Positions 1 to 8,295 are shown, numbered from the stretch's first letter. The stretch is 64,000 bases of DNA from Candidatus Uhrbacteria bacterium (GCA_030649995.1 JAUSEV010000048.1:18157-82156); one strand, 5' to 3'. Made by a program: numbers and translations. Notes: generated from the letters alone by a model not told the origin.

Positions 1-428
1 TGATCGCCAATTTGGGAAAATTCTTGCGTCGCGAGTGCCGGGAATGGAAGGGTTAAAATGGTCTGACTGACAGGTTCACCGATTTGGAGGATGGCAAAAT
101 CGCGGCTTTTTTCCGGTTGATAGACGGAGCGATTGACCGCGGCTTTGTAAAAATAAAACGGCGGCTTTTTTGGATCTTCCAGAAAACCGATCAAGCATTC
201 TTTGGCGGGGATGCCTGTTTCTATGTCTATCGCCACATGGGCGTTTGTCAGCACATATCCGCGGTCACCTTGAATGACCGTTCCGGAACCCTGGCGACGA
301 TCGCATTGCACCCAAACCACAGCCTGCCAGACTTTTTTTGGAATCGCCACGTCCAGTTCCGCGTAGGCCGGAGCCACCTGGGTCAGAAAAAAAATGATGA
401 TGGGCAGGCTCAAAAAGTATCGTCGCAT
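1..428 (-). CDS. Secreted trypsin-like serine protease, partial (3' end outside window)
   Basis: The first 142 residues of a minus-strand gene that runs off the left edge. Residues 1-23 form a typical signal peptide (basic start, long Ile/Phe/Leu core, A-Y-A before Glu24). After that come a GSGT motif (about 47-50), the catalytic His of a TNAHV motif (His64) and a probable catalytic Asp in DFAIL (Asp110), the order expected for the first half of a chymotrypsin/HtrA-type S1 domain. The Ser-containing half is outside the window, so activity and any PDZ domain cannot be judged. It is likely an exported envelope protease. It is divergent from the exonuclease gene at 513. Confidence 0.8.
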   Translation of the reverse strand, partial: MRRYFLSLPIIIFFLTQVAPAYAELDVAIPKKVWQAVVWVQCDRRQGSGTVIQGDRGYVLTNAHVAIDIETGIPAKECLIGFLEDPKKPPFYFYKAAVNRSVYQPEKSRDFAILQIGEPVSQTILTLPFPALATQEFSQIGD

Positions 429-452
429 AACATTTGTTTGTATGTTCAGCCC

Positions 453-485
453 AGTGTAGCAGACAAAAAACGCTTGTGCTATTCT
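453..485. promoter_or_regulatory. Divergent extended -10 promoters between protease and exonuclease
   Basis: Plus strand: TGCTATTCT (477-485) is an extended -10 about 28 nt before the exonuclease ATG. Minus strand: TGCTACACT (461 down to 453) is an extended -10 about 25 nt before the protease ATG. No good -35 accompanies either. Assigned by eye only. Confidence 0.4.
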
Positions 486-512
486 GGGCTTCTATGATCC
501 ATGTATTGAACT

Positions 513-1094
513 ATGAGGCGTGAAATTGTTTTAGATATTGAAACGCGGAATACCTTTCAAGACATCGGTGTGTATAACCCCGCGCTTTTGCAGGTCTCTT
601 TAGTCGGGGTGTATTTTTATGAAACAGACTCTTTTGAGTCCTTTTTGGAAGAGGATTTACCAAAACTCTGGCCTCGTCTGGAACGAGCCGATTGCATTAT
701 CGGTTACAACCTTATCGGCTTTGATTATCCCTGTTTGCAATCTTATTACACGGGCGATATCTTACGGCTGCCGACCATAGATCTCTTGGCGGAAATTGAA
801 AAAAAATTAGGGTTTCGCATAAAACTGGATTCAGTGGCCCAGGGGACCCTTGGGATGGGGAAGAGCGGCGACGGTTTGATGGCGGTAGAGTATTGGCGCA
901 AGGGAGAGATCGAAAAATTACGTGAATATTGTTTGCAAGACGTTCGAGTGACGCGAGACGTGTATGAGCACGCTTTGCGCCATGGAGAAGTTCAATTTTT
1001 TGATCGTCAAGGTCAAAAACAAACGATTCCACTACCCCTCTCGCCTCCGGAATCAAAGGATCGACCGGCGATGAACCTGTCCTTGGGACTTTAA
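513..1094 (+). CDS. DEDD-family 3'-5' exonuclease (RNase H-like fold)
   Basis: A 193-residue predicted nuclease. The three exonuclease motifs are visible: Exo I as Asp8-Ile-Glu10 in a DIET segment, Exo II as Asp71 in NLIGFDYP, and Exo III as Tyr139-x3-Asp143 in YCLQD, the spacing of the DEDDy subgroup. This matches the stand-alone exonuclease domain related to YprB and DnaQ rather than full-length polymerase I. The substrate could be DNA or RNA ends. The gene stands alone, with the nrdJ promoter and a DnaA box directly downstream. The catalytic assignment is firm; the cellular role is not. Confidence 0.75.
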   Translation: MRREIVLDIETRNTFQDIGVYNPALLQVSLVGVYFYETDSFESFLEEDLPKLWPRLERADCIIGYNLIGFDYPCLQSYYTGDILRLPTIDLLAEIEKKLGFRIKLDSVAQGTLGMGKSGDGLMAVEYWRKGEIEKLREYCLQDVRVTRDVYEHALRHGEVQFFDRQGQKQTIPLPLSPPESKDRPAMNLSLGL

Positions 1095-1101
1095 ACAACA
1101 T

Positions 1102-1157
1102 TATCCACAGAAAGGGTCGCAAAAGAGTTCTTGACCACTATATCTTGTGGTATAATT
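1102..1157 (+). promoter_or_regulatory. nrdJ promoter with upstream consensus DnaA box
   Basis: TGGTATAAT (1149-1157) is a perfect TATAAT with an extended -10 TG. TTCTTG lies 17 nt upstream as a weak -35. A perfect DnaA box TTATCCACA (1102-1110) sits about 40 bp upstream of the -10. In E. coli DnaA controls the nrdAB operon, so a DnaA input on this reductase is plausible, but that is inference. The predicted start of transcription near 1164 lies downstream of the in-frame ATG at 1131, which rules that codon out. Confidence 0.65.
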
Positions 1158-1202
1158 CAATTTCAGCCACAATATATAGACACTTATTCTTTAACGATTT
1201 AT

Positions 1203-4200
1203 ATGAGTGAACACACTTTCTCTCCCGTTACCTCCTCCGAAACGCACCCCAAAGATTTATTGGAAGCCAAGCAAGCCGCTCAAGCCGTATGGCAGTATGT
1301 GACCTCGGTCAAATCCATAAAAAAACGCGATGGCCGCAGCGAAGATTTCCAACCAGAAAAGCTCGAAAAAGCGATCCGACGCGCTTTTCTTGACGCCGGC
1401 ACGCAAGACGAAGCTCTCATCCGCGCCACGGCGGAAAATGTGGTATCTCGCCTGCAACATCGTTTCGACGGATTGCAAGTTCCAACGGCTGACGAAGTGA
1501 GAGAGATCGTCAGTTTAACGCTTATTGATCGAAATTTGATTCATATTGCGAAACGGTATTTGGAATATCGATCACAAACTTTGCGTGTGAGCGATCAACC
1601 CGTTTATGGAAAGGGAATCCACGTTTCACGATTTTACACAGAACCCGCGATCCATCCGTTTGATGCCATTTCGTGGGAAAAACGCGATGCCGTTATCACC
1701 AATGACAAAGGGAAAGTGGTTTTTGAACAAAAAGAAGTGGAGGTACCGAAATTTTATTCGCAAACGGCAACCAACATTATCGTTTCCAAATATTTTCGAG
1801 GCAGATTAGGCACTTCGGAACGAGAAACTTCCGTCCGTCAATTGGTCAATCGAGTAGCAAAAACCATAGCCGGTTGGGGTCGTCGCGGCGGATATTTTGC
1901 GATCGCGGAAGATGCCGATGCTTTTGAAGCCGAGCTCACATCCATTCTCGTCAATCAACGCGCCGCTTTTAACAGCCCTGTCTGGTTTAACGTGGGCGTC
2001 AATCCAAAGCCGCAATGCTCGGCTTGTTTCATCAATTCGGTACAGGACGACATGCGCTCCATTTTGAATCTTGCGGTTACGGAAGGGATGTTGTTTAAGT
2101 ATGGCTCCGGCTCCGGCGCCAATCTCTGGCGTTTACGGTCATCCAAAGAAAACCTTTCGCAATCATCGGGAAAATCATCCGGCCCGGTCTCTTTCATGCG
2201 TGGACTCGATGCTTTTGCCGGGGTCATTAAGAGCGGCGGCAAAACACGTCGCGCCGCCAAAATGGTGGTGTTGAACGCGGATCATCCCGACATCATGGAA
2301 TTTGTTTGGTGTAAAGCAAAAGAAGAACGCAAAGCGCACGCGTTAATTGATTCGGGTTATGACGGAGGCATCAATGGCGAAGCGTACAGTTCCATCTTTT
2401 TCCAGAACGCCAATAATTCCGTGCGAGTCAGCGATGAGTTTATGCGAGCGGCGGAAACGGATGGCGAGTGGTGGACGCGCTTTGTGACCAACCGAGAACC
2501 CTGCGAACGATTTCACGCTCGTGAGATTATGAACCAAGTCGCCCAAGCGGCATGGGAATGCGGTGATCCGGGCGTGCAGTATGACACTACGATCAACGAT
2601 TGGCACACGTGTTCAAATACCGATCGCATTCACGCTTCAAACCCCTGTTCGGAATACATGTTTTTGGATGATTCAGCCTGCAATCTCGCCTCCATCAATC
2701 TTATGCGTTGCCGGAAAGCCAATGGTGATTTTGATGTGACCGCCTACGAACACTGTTGCCGCATCATGATTATGGCGCAAGAGATTGTGGTGGATTTTTC
2801 CAGTTACCCGACGCCGGCCATTGAACAAAATTCGCATGATTATCGTCCTTTGGGTTTGGGTTATGCGAATCTTGGCTCGCTCCTTATGTCCATGGGGTTG
2901 GCCTATGATTCCGACGAAGGGAGAAATATCGCCGCGGCCGTAAGTTCGGTCATGTCCGGGGTCGCTTACGAACAATCCTCCAACATCGCGGAAAAACTCG
3001 GGGCATTTCGCGGGTATGCCAAAAACGAACAACCCATGCTGCGGGTGATGCGCAAACACCGTGATGCGGCGTTGCAAATTTCCCCACAAGGCGTGCCACA
3101 AGATCTTTGGCAAGAAGCTCGCGTCTGTTGGGACAGAACCGTGGCGGCAGGGGAAAAATTCGGATATAAAAATTCGCAAATTTCCGTGATCGCTCCAACC
3201 GGAACCATCTCGTTTTTGATGGATTGTTCCACCACGGGCATTGAACCGGATATCGCGCTCGTCAAATACAAATGGTTGGTGGGTGGGGGTATGATGAAAA
3301 TGGTGAATGATACCGTTCCCGAGGCTCTGCGTCGTTTAAGCTATTCCGAGGAGGAGTGTAAAGATATTCTGGCGTATATCGATCAGCATGACACGATCGA
3401 AGGCACTCCACACCTCAAGGCATCTCACCTTTCAATTTTTGATTGCGCTTTTAAGCCGGCTAAAGGTGAACGATCCATTCATTACACGGGTCATGTAAAA
3501 ATGATGGCGGCGGTGCAACCGTTTATTTCCGGCGCCATTTCCAAAACCGTCAACATGCCCGAACATGTCACAACGGAAGAGATCGCTCAAGTGTATCTCC
3601 AAGGTTGGAAACTTGGACTCAAAGCGATCGCCATTTACCGCGATGGCTGTAAAAGATCACAACCGTTGACAACAAGTCGGGAAGAGGTGACAAAGAAAAA
3701 GGAAAATCCATCTGTCATTGCGAGGAACGAGTCTTCGAGTGACGCGGCGATCTCCGAAAAAGAAGAGAGATTGCTTCACTTCGTTCGCAATGACACTCAA
3801 GCGCCTCGTCGTCGGCGCTTGAGCGATGAGCGGCGTTCGATTACGCACAAATTCCAAATAGGTTCCCATCAAGGGTATATCACCGTCGGTCTGTACGATG
3901 ATGGAACGCCCGGCGAAGTGTTTATTACCATGAACAAAGAGGGGAGCGTGATCAAAGGATTGGTGGACTCGTTTGCCACGGCGATTTCCATCGGCTTGCA
4001 ATATGGCGTGCCGCTCAAATTGTGGGTGGATAAATTCGCGCATGTGCGCTTTGAACCTTCCGGTTTTACCCAAAATCCGCAAATTCGCGTGGCCAAATCC
4101 ATCGTGGATTACATTTTTCGATGGCTTGCCCTCAAATTTTTGTCGCTCGAAGATCGCGCCTCTATCGGGCTAAACAACCTTGACGAAATTAAAATTCCAA

Positions 4201-4388
4201 CCTTGGCGGAAACCGTGGCATCGGTCGTTACGTCGATTCCCGTGCAACAAACCTCGCTTTTACCAAATCCTCCAACCTTCAACAATCAAGCCGACGCTCC
4301 CGCCTGCGACACATGCGGTTCCATCATGGTGCGTAACGCGGCCTGCTACAAATGCTTGAATTGCGGAGCAACGAGCGGGTGTTCATAA
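1203..4388 (+). CDS. nrdJ: Adenosylcobalamin-dependent (class II) ribonucleoside-diphosphate reductase
   Basis: A 1061-residue enzyme that reduces ribonucleotides to deoxyribonucleotides with a B12 radical. It shows an N-terminal ATP-cone (about 35-125), the FNSPVWFN and CSACF segments of the barrel (from about 256), the NPCSE active-site loop (480-484, Cys482), an APTGTIS motif, and a C-terminal zinc-ribbon (CDTCG...CLNCG) typical of long NrdJ. Start 1203 was chosen because the promoter lies downstream of the alternative ATG at 1131. Residues about 838-865 are encoded by a dispersed palindromic repeat (3713-3795) inserted in frame between the barrel and the C-terminal domain. The adenosyltransferase gene at 5021 probably supplies its cofactor. 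Confidence 0.95.
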   Translation: MSEHTFSPVTSSETHPKDLLEAKQAAQAVWQYVTSVKSIKKRDGRSEDFQPEKLEKAIRRAFLDAGTQDEALIRATAENVVSRLQHRFDGLQVPTADEVREIVSLTLIDRNLIHIAKRYLEYRSQTLRVSDQPVYGKGIHVSRFYTEPAIHPFDAISWEKRDAVITNDKGKVVFEQKEVEVPKFYSQTATNIIVSKYFRGRLGTSERETSVRQLVNRVAKTIAGWGRRGGYFAIAEDADAFEAELTSILVNQRAAFNSPVWFNVGVNPKPQCSACFINSVQDDMRSILNLAVTEGMLFKYGSGSGANLWRLRSSKENLSQSSGKSSGPVSFMRGLDAFAGVIKSGGKTRRAAKMVVLNADHPDIMEFVWCKAKEERKAHALIDSGYDGGINGEAYSSIFFQNANNSVRVSDEFMRAAETDGEWWTRFVTNREPCERFHAREIMNQVAQAAWECGDPGVQYDTTINDWHTCSNTDRIHASNPCSEYMFLDDSACNLASINLMRCRKANGDFDVTAYEHCCRIMIMAQEIVVDFSSYPTPAIEQNSHDYRPLGLGYANLGSLLMSMGLAYDSDEGRNIAAAVSSVMSGVAYEQSSNIAEKLGAFRGYAKNEQPMLRVMRKHRDAALQISPQGVPQDLWQEARVCWDRTVAAGEKFGYKNSQISVIAPTGTISFLMDCSTTGIEPDIALVKYKWLVGGGMMKMVNDTVPEALRRLSYSEEECKDILAYIDQHDTIEGTPHLKASHLSIFDCAFKPAKGERSIHYTGHVKMMAAVQPFISGAISKTVNMPEHVTTEEIAQVYLQGWKLGLKAIAIYRDGCKRSQPLTTSREEVTKKKENPSVIARNESSSDAAISEKEERLLHFVRNDTQAPRRRRLSDERRSITHKFQIGSHQGYITVGLYDDGTPGEVFITMNKEGSVIKGLVDSFATAISIGLQYGVPLKLWVDKFAHVRFEPSGFTQNPQIRVAKSIVDYIFRWLALKFLSLEDRASIGLNNLDEIKIPTLAETVASVVTSIPVQQTSLLPNPPTFNNQADAPACDTCGSIMVRNAACYKCLNCGATSGCS
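3713..3795. repeat. Family A palindromic repeat, inside nrdJ
   Basis: Begins TGTCATTGCGAGGA and ends TCGCAATGACA, so the ends are inverted repeats. Further inverted pairs (for example ATCTC/GAGAT) lie inside. It is read in frame with nrdJ and gives a peptide starting SVIARNESSSDAA. Related copies lie at 4403, 11815, 31799 and 34941. Confidence 0.9.
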
Positions 4389-4402
4389 AAATTCGCGCTC
4401 TT

Positions 4403-4490
4403 TGTCATTGCGAGGAGTTCGACGACAAAGCAATCTCCCCGAAGCTAAGAGATTGCCGCGTCACTCGAAGACTCGCTCCTCGCAATGACA
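4403..4490. repeat. Family A palindromic repeat, intergenic
   Basis: Same inverted ends (TGTCATTGCGAGGA / CCTCGCAATGACA) as the copy inside nrdJ, here in the gap just after the nrdJ stop. Confidence 0.9.
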
Positions 4491-4502
4491 GAAGTTGGTA
4501 AA

Positions 4503-4537
4503 TAAAAAAAGACCCGCGCTTGAGTTCAGCGTGGGTC
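4503..4537 (-). terminator. Intrinsic terminator of the 4551-4940 gene
   Basis: On the minus strand GACCCACGCT / AGCGCGGGTC forms a 10-bp stem (one G-T pair, 7-nt loop) followed by seven T, directly after the stop at 4551. Confidence 0.85.
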
Positions 4538-4550
4538 GAAGGACCATGGA

Positions 4551-4940
4551 TCAGTGACGTCCTGCCGACGCGTGGGTCTGACCGTTCGCCATGGACAGCT
4601 CGCGACCGAGGAAGGTGACCTGCAGGGTTGTGTGGGAGAGTACCACCTCGAAGTGGTGCTTCCGACCACCCATGCCGAAGTCGGTGGACAAATTTCCTAC
4701 CTCCTTTTCTTTCGGGCTGCGTTCGCAGCCGTCATCGAGCTCGAGATCTTGCACGGTGATCTGCGCCCTGACGTGCTTTACGAGCGCAAGCCAGAGCCTG
4801 CTGTCGGTCATGTCTCGGTTTACGATGACACTCGCGCCCGTGGCAGACAAAGCCGAGAAGTTGACCTCCAGCATCCATTTCCAGAAGATTGCCGCTGCGG
4901 CTCCGGCATCGAAACGAATGGACCTTACTCCGGTGGGCAT
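4551..4940 (-). CDS. Unrecognised 129-residue protein (SD cassette)
   Basis: I do not recognise this protein. Start 4940 was chosen because AGGAGG lies 4 nt before the ATG; longer in-frame starts lack an SD. The product begins MPTGVRSIRF, has an Ala-rich stretch, and looks like an alpha/beta soluble protein without a signal peptide. Alternating hydrophobic segments such as VTFLGRELSM suggest strands. The unit is self-contained: TTGACA promoter (4989-5017), SD, one gene, hairpin terminator. This layout recurs at several places in the window. Two overlapping plus-strand open frames were judged shadows because they have no SD and the terminator is on the minus side. Confidence 0.65.
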   Translation of the reverse strand: MPTGVRSIRFDAGAAAAIFWKWMLEVNFSALSATGASVIVNRDMTDSRLWLALVKHVRAQITVQDLELDDGCERSPKEKEVGNLSTDFGMGGRKHHFEVVLSHTTLQVTFLGRELSMANGQTHASAGRH

Positions 4941-4987
4941 GATGCCTCCTGTGTGGATGGTGAAAGAACCGGTTAAAATGACACTCA

Positions 4988-5017
4988 TATAATCTAACAA
5001 AACTGAAGTTTTGTCAA
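4988..5017. promoter_or_regulatory. Overlapping divergent promoters with an 8-bp palindrome
   Basis: Minus strand: TTGACA (5017-5012), 17-nt spacer, GATTAT (4994-4989), for the gene at 4551-4940. Plus strand: TATAAT (4988-4993), for the adenosyltransferase gene at 5021. The two -10 boxes share bases. Between them lies the palindrome ACAAAACT-GA-AGTTTTGT (4997-5014), a possible operator. Confidence 0.55.
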
Positions 5018-5020
5018 CCT

Positions 5021-5581
5021 ATGCCAGATTCTCGACCGGAAAAGTGGGGTTTGATTCAGCTTTTCACCGGAAATGGCAAGGGAAAGACTACGGCCGCTTT
5101 GGGGACGGCTATACGAGCCATCGCCAAAGGAAAAAAAGTCGCCATCGTCTTTTTTGACAAGGGCGGGGAGACGCATTATTCGGAACGCGAGCTGATCAAA
5201 TTGCGACTGCCTGAAATCGATCTGTATCCAACAGGTCTTGATCGCATTGATCCAAAAACAAATAAATTTCGTTTTGGTGTGATTGATGAAGATCGTCAAG
5301 AAGGGGAGCGAGGGCTTTCCATCATCAAAAAATTGTTTGATGAACAGCGTCACGATCTTATTATCTTGGACGAAATAAATTCTTCAACAGCCCTTGGCAT
5401 CATCCAAGAAATTGACGTGCTCGCGCTTCTCGATCATCGGCCGCCGAATATCGAACTTATTTTGACCGGTCGCGACGCTCCCCAATCATTCAAAGACAAA
5501 GCCGATCTCGTCACAGACATGACGCTCGTCAAACACTATTTTTATCACGGAGTTCCGGCGAGAGAGGGTTTGGATTTTTGA
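5021..5581 (+). CDS. cobO: Cob(I)alamin adenosyltransferase, CobO/BtuR family
   Basis: A 186-residue P-loop enzyme that transfers the 5'-deoxyadenosyl group of ATP to cob(I)alamin. The signature P-loop GNGKGKTT is at 17-24, followed by the AALG/AIR helix. ILDEIN (about 115-120) is the Walker B-like segment, and the C-terminal LTGRDAP and KHYF-GVPAREGLDF segments are characteristic of CobO. Family length is normally about 180-200. No other B12 biosynthesis gene is visible in the window, so it more likely salvages cobalamin for NrdJ, encoded 0.6 kb upstream. The -10 box lies 27 nt before the ATG and there is no clear SD. Confidence 0.9.
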   Translation: MPDSRPEKWGLIQLFTGNGKGKTTAALGTAIRAIAKGKKVAIVFFDKGGETHYSERELIKLRLPEIDLYPTGLDRIDPKTNKFRFGVIDEDRQEGERGLSIIKKLFDEQRHDLIILDEINSSTALGIIQEIDVLALLDHRPPNIELILTGRDAPQSFKDKADLVTDMTLVKHYFYHGVPAREGLDF

Positions 5582-5592
5582 TCGGACAGCCC

Positions 5593-5621
5593 TTGACAAA
5601 AGACCATTTTTATGCTATACT
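5593..5621 (+). promoter_or_regulatory. Near-consensus sigma-70 promoter with a 150-nt leader
   Basis: TTGACA (5593-5598), 17-nt spacer, TATACT (5616-5621). The leader to the ATG at 5775 is about 147 nt and contains several inverted repeats, for example ATGGC/GCCAT (5633-5650), TGATCA/TGATCA (5675-5698) and GAGCC/GGCTC. No terminator is seen in the leader. Confidence 0.85.
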
Positions 5622-5774
5622 ATTTATTGAAAATGGCTGATAAAGCCATGAAAAAACCCTGATTCTGCGCGAGCTGATCACAAAGAGAGAGGTGATCAAT
5701 TCTTGCAGAGCCGGGGATCATCAAAAGATGACTCCTTGACGGCTCGATCAAAAAGATGACCGAGGAGGTCAAGC

Positions 5775-6047
5775 ATGAATTGGGGACAGCTGTTCCATCG
5801 CGTTTTCACCCGTCCGGCATGGTTCTTCGGAACCCTCGCGCTTCTGGGGTTCATCACCCTCATGATCGCGAGCGTCATCAGCCCGGGCCTGCCGGAGCGG
5901 ATGATGATGGCCGTGTGGGTCGCGGTACGCCCGATGTTCCAGCTCCTCTTCGAGGCCGCGGTGGTAATCTTCATCGTCGGCTACGGACTCCGGATGCTCG
6001 TCGGAGGAGGACACAGGAGCGGAGGAGGAAACCGCGGGGGGCACTGA
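5775..6047 (+). CDS. Small two-helix membrane protein (SD cassette)
   Basis: A 90-residue protein I cannot assign to a family. Two hydrophobic segments (about 16-37 and 49-72) are separated by a short loop with Pro-Gly-Leu-Pro-Glu-Arg. The tail is Gly/Arg/His-rich (GGGHRSGGGNRGGH). It starts at an ATG preceded by GAGGAGG with ideal spacing. GC-rich codon use differs from the neighbouring housekeeping genes. It is monocistronic, with its own promoter (5593-5621), long structured leader and terminator (6101). Function unknown. Confidence 0.75.
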   Translation: MNWGQLFHRVFTRPAWFFGTLALLGFITLMIASVISPGLPERMMMAVWVAVRPMFQLLFEAAVVIFIVGYGLRMLVGGGHRSGGGNRGGH

Positions 6048-6100
6048 AAGAAAAACGCGCGAGTCCGATCGAATGCCCCATCGATCGCTCGTGCCTGACT

Positions 6101-6131
6101 CCCGTCGAAAGCTCTTCGGCGGGATCGTTTT
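6101..6131 (+). terminator. Intrinsic terminator after the small membrane protein
   Basis: CCCGTCGAA / TTCGGCGGG, a 9-bp stem with one G-T pair and a 5-nt loop, followed by a T-rich tract (6127 onward). Confidence 0.75.
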
Positions 6132-6133
6132 AT

Positions 6134-6391
6134 TTATTCTTCTTCTTCGACCCCCAAATCCTGTAAACTCATCTCTTCCCTTTTAATTTGTTTTTCCAAA
6201 CGATCTAATGCTTTCAGTCCATCCACCTCTTCCTCTTCGTCAACAATTTCTTCAACAACCTTGGGCTCACCCTCATCATCAAGTTCTTTTTCATCTTTTG
6301 ATAAAACATCGATCGCGGCGAGATTTCCCAAATCCTCGGCCTCATCCAATCCTTGAGTATTCCAGTCATCGTCTCTTGGTCCGTATGTCAT
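6134..6391 (-). CDS. Short acidic protein of unknown function
   Basis: An 85-residue highly acidic protein starting MTYGPRDDDW, with a Glu/Asp run (VDEEEEVDG) and a short amphipathic helix (LKALDRLEKQIKREEM). No membrane segment or known domain. An alternative ATG nine bases upstream (6400) is in frame and cannot be excluded; neither has an SD. Composition fits a real, perhaps partly disordered, soluble protein. It converges on the small membrane gene and its stop is within a few bases of that gene's terminator. Confidence 0.55.
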   Translation of the reverse strand: MTYGPRDDDWNTQGLDEAEDLGNLAAIDVLSKDEKELDDEGEPKVVEEIVDEEEEVDGLKALDRLEKQIKREEMSLQDLGVEEEE

Positions 6392-6447
6392 AAAAGTCAT
6401 AAGGGTTATTGTCGGCGAAGATAACACAAGAGTGTCTATAAGGGGAG

Positions 6448-6456
6448 TGTGGATAA
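6448..6456 (-). promoter_or_regulatory. Consensus DnaA box
   Basis: TGTGGATAA on the plus strand, i.e. TTATCCACA on minus, in the gap upstream of rmuC. One of seven perfect matches in the window. Confidence 0.5.
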
Positions 6457-6516
6457 GTCAAGGGGCCTATGGCGCGACGTATAGCTTAGGAAAAGAAAAT
6501 GATATAAGCTGTGGTC

Positions 6517-7554
6517 ATGTTTGAAATTATGCTGATCGTTCTTGTAGTGGTGGGTTTTGCCATACTTTTTTGGCTGATCGTCAAACTCCAACGCGCGCAA
6601 GCACCTCCCATGGACCCGCAAGCCCTCCTGCTTTTGCAACGTCAGATTGAAACATTCAATCAGGATATGAAGGGATCTCTTACGGAAAACGTTCGCCAGC
6701 AACAAACCGCGAGCCATCAGATGACGAGCGCGGTACGTGATGTCACGGAACGTCTCGTCAAAATTGAGGAAACGAATAAACAAGTTTTATCCTTTTCCGG
6801 TCAGCTCGAAAATCTGCAACGCATTTTGACGAATCCAAAACAACGCGGCATCCTCGGTGAATATTATTTGGAAACGCTGCTCAAAAATATTTTTGCGCCG
6901 GATCAATATCAGATGCAGTACAAATTTAAAGATGGAGAAATCGTGGATGCCGCGATTTTTGTGCAAAATAAAATCGTACCGGTGGATTCAAAATTCAGTT
7001 TGGAGAATTACAACCGTTTAGTGATGGAACAAAATGAGACGGAACGTGAACGCTTGGAAAAACTTTTTGTCAACGATCTTAAAACGCGTATAAAAGAAAC
7101 GGCAAAATACGTACGGCCGGAAGAGGGGACTATGGATTTTGCTTTTATGTTTATTCCGCATGAAGCGATTTATTATGATTTGTTGATTAACAAAATCGGC
7201 GCGGTCACGGATGACACGGAAAATTTGTTGCAAAAAGCGGCGAGCACGTATCACGTGATCATCGTTTCTCCCACCTCATTCACCGCGTATCTGCAAACGG
7301 TGTTGCAAGGGTTAAAAGCGCTGAAAATAGAAGAGCAAGCCAAGGAGATACGCGTGCGCATCGCGGATCTCTCAAAACATCTTCAAGCCTATGAACAGCA
7401 TCATCAGGCGATCGGCCGAAATTTAGGCACCACGGTCAACCAATATAATTTGTCCAACAGAGAATTTGCAAAAATTGATAAAGACATGCTCAAAGTTACG
7501 GGGCAGGGGATGGGATTCCAACCCACTTTGATTGATAAGCCGCAGGATGAGTAG
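6517..7554 (+). CDS. rmuC: DNA recombination protein RmuC family
   Basis: A 345-residue protein of the RmuC family, thought to limit rearrangements at inverted repeats and stalled forks. It has an N-terminal membrane anchor (about 5-22), a coiled coil (about 30-100), then the nuclease-like RmuC domain with RGILGEYYLE, VDSKFSLENY and FMFIPHEAIYYD, all characteristic. The C-terminus is helical. Start 6517 was preferred over the in-frame GTG at 6511 because the -10 box TATAAG (6503-6508) ends only 8 nt before the ATG, implying a leaderless mRNA. RmuC is of interest here given the many inverted repeats in this chromosome. Confidence 0.92.
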   Translation: MFEIMLIVLVVVGFAILFWLIVKLQRAQAPPMDPQALLLLQRQIETFNQDMKGSLTENVRQQQTASHQMTSAVRDVTERLVKIEETNKQVLSFSGQLENLQRILTNPKQRGILGEYYLETLLKNIFAPDQYQMQYKFKDGEIVDAAIFVQNKIVPVDSKFSLENYNRLVMEQNETERERLEKLFVNDLKTRIKETAKYVRPEEGTMDFAFMFIPHEAIYYDLLINKIGAVTDDTENLLQKAASTYHVIIVSPTSFTAYLQTVLQGLKALKIEEQAKEIRVRIADLSKHLQAYEQHHQAIGRNLGTTVNQYNLSNREFAKIDKDMLKVTGQGMGFQPTLIDKPQDE

Positions 7555-7566
7555 ACTATAAAATTG

Positions 7567-7654
7567 TGTCATTCTGAACGAAGTCAGACGGAGTGAAGAA
7601 TCTTCCTGTTCGATCGAAGATCCTTCGTTGCATCGGATTTCACTCAGGATGACA
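7567..7654. repeat. Family B palindromic repeat, intergenic
   Basis: Starts TGTCATTCTGAACG and ends CTCAGGATGACA. The inner part holds GAAGAATCTTC and GATCGAAGATCCTTC inverted pairs. Other copies lie at 17308, 30374 and 51254. Confidence 0.9.
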
Positions 7655-7674
7655 GAAACGAACATAGCAAGTTT

Positions 7675-8295
7675 ATGAATAAATTTCTCCGCTTCTGTAT
7701 TTTTCTTGGTGCCATGGTTATTGCGATACCAACTTTGATGATCGCGGATGTGCAGCTGCGTTACATCAATCGGATGCATTATGAGTCGGTGTCGCCAAAA
7801 CAACGGGCGTGGACGACGGCATTGGTTTTGGGAGCCAGCATCAAAGGAAAGGGCGTGCCATCTGAAGCACTTCAAGATCGACTGGATACGGGAATATGGT
7901 TATATAAAACGCGTAGCGCTGGACGCATCTTGATCACCGGCGATGACGGAAGACATGAAGTGGATGAAATTTCCACCATGAAACAATATCTTTTCGCAAA
8001 TAACATTCCTGAATCTGATCTTCTCGCAGACGGCGAAGGTTATCGTACCTATGAAAGCTGTAAACGCGCACGACAGGTAGCAACATCAACTAAAACCTTT
8101 GTGGTGGTTACCCAGCGCTTCCATCTTGGACGAGCATTGTATTTGTGCAATAAAATGGGCGTGGACGCGTTTGGAAGCGTGGCGGATCGGCAATCCTATC
8201 GGCGCATTAAGTACTTTTGGATTCGTGATATGTTTGCGAGTGTCAAAGCCTGGTGGGACATCAATATTGACGCCCCGAAGTCGCCAGTATCCTGA
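7675..8295 (+). CDS. SanA/DUF218-family membrane-anchored protein
   Basis: A 206-residue protein with one N-terminal membrane helix (about 5-25) followed by a DUF218 domain: VLGASIKGKGVPSEALQDRLD, ILITGDDG, and VVVTQRFHLGRALYLC match the conserved segments of SanA/YdcF proteins. In E. coli SanA affects envelope permeability and vancomycin sensitivity; the biochemical activity is not settled. The gene follows a family B repeat and has no SD; the promoter is unclear because the repeat occupies the upstream gap. Confidence 0.85.
   Translation: MNKFLRFCIFLGAMVIAIPTLMIADVQLRYINRMHYESVSPKQRAWTTALVLGASIKGKGVPSEALQDRLDTGIWLYKTRSAGRILITGDDGRHEVDEISTMKQYLFANNIPESDLLADGEGYRTYESCKRARQVATSTKTFVVVTQRFHLGRALYLCNKMGVDAFGSVADRQSYRRIKYFWIRDMFASVKAWWDINIDAPKSPVS

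Noticed and set aside
84..497. Plus-strand open frame of 137 codons
   Set aside because: It is the shadow of the minus-strand protease, which has a signal peptide and S1 motifs.
1131..1202. N-terminal extension of nrdJ from ATG 1131
   Set aside because: The TATAAT promoter (1152-1157) lies inside it, so this start would not be transcribed.
4554..4992. Plus-strand open frames over the 4551-4940 gene
   Set aside because: No SD or promoter on that strand, while promoter, SD and terminator fit the minus strand.
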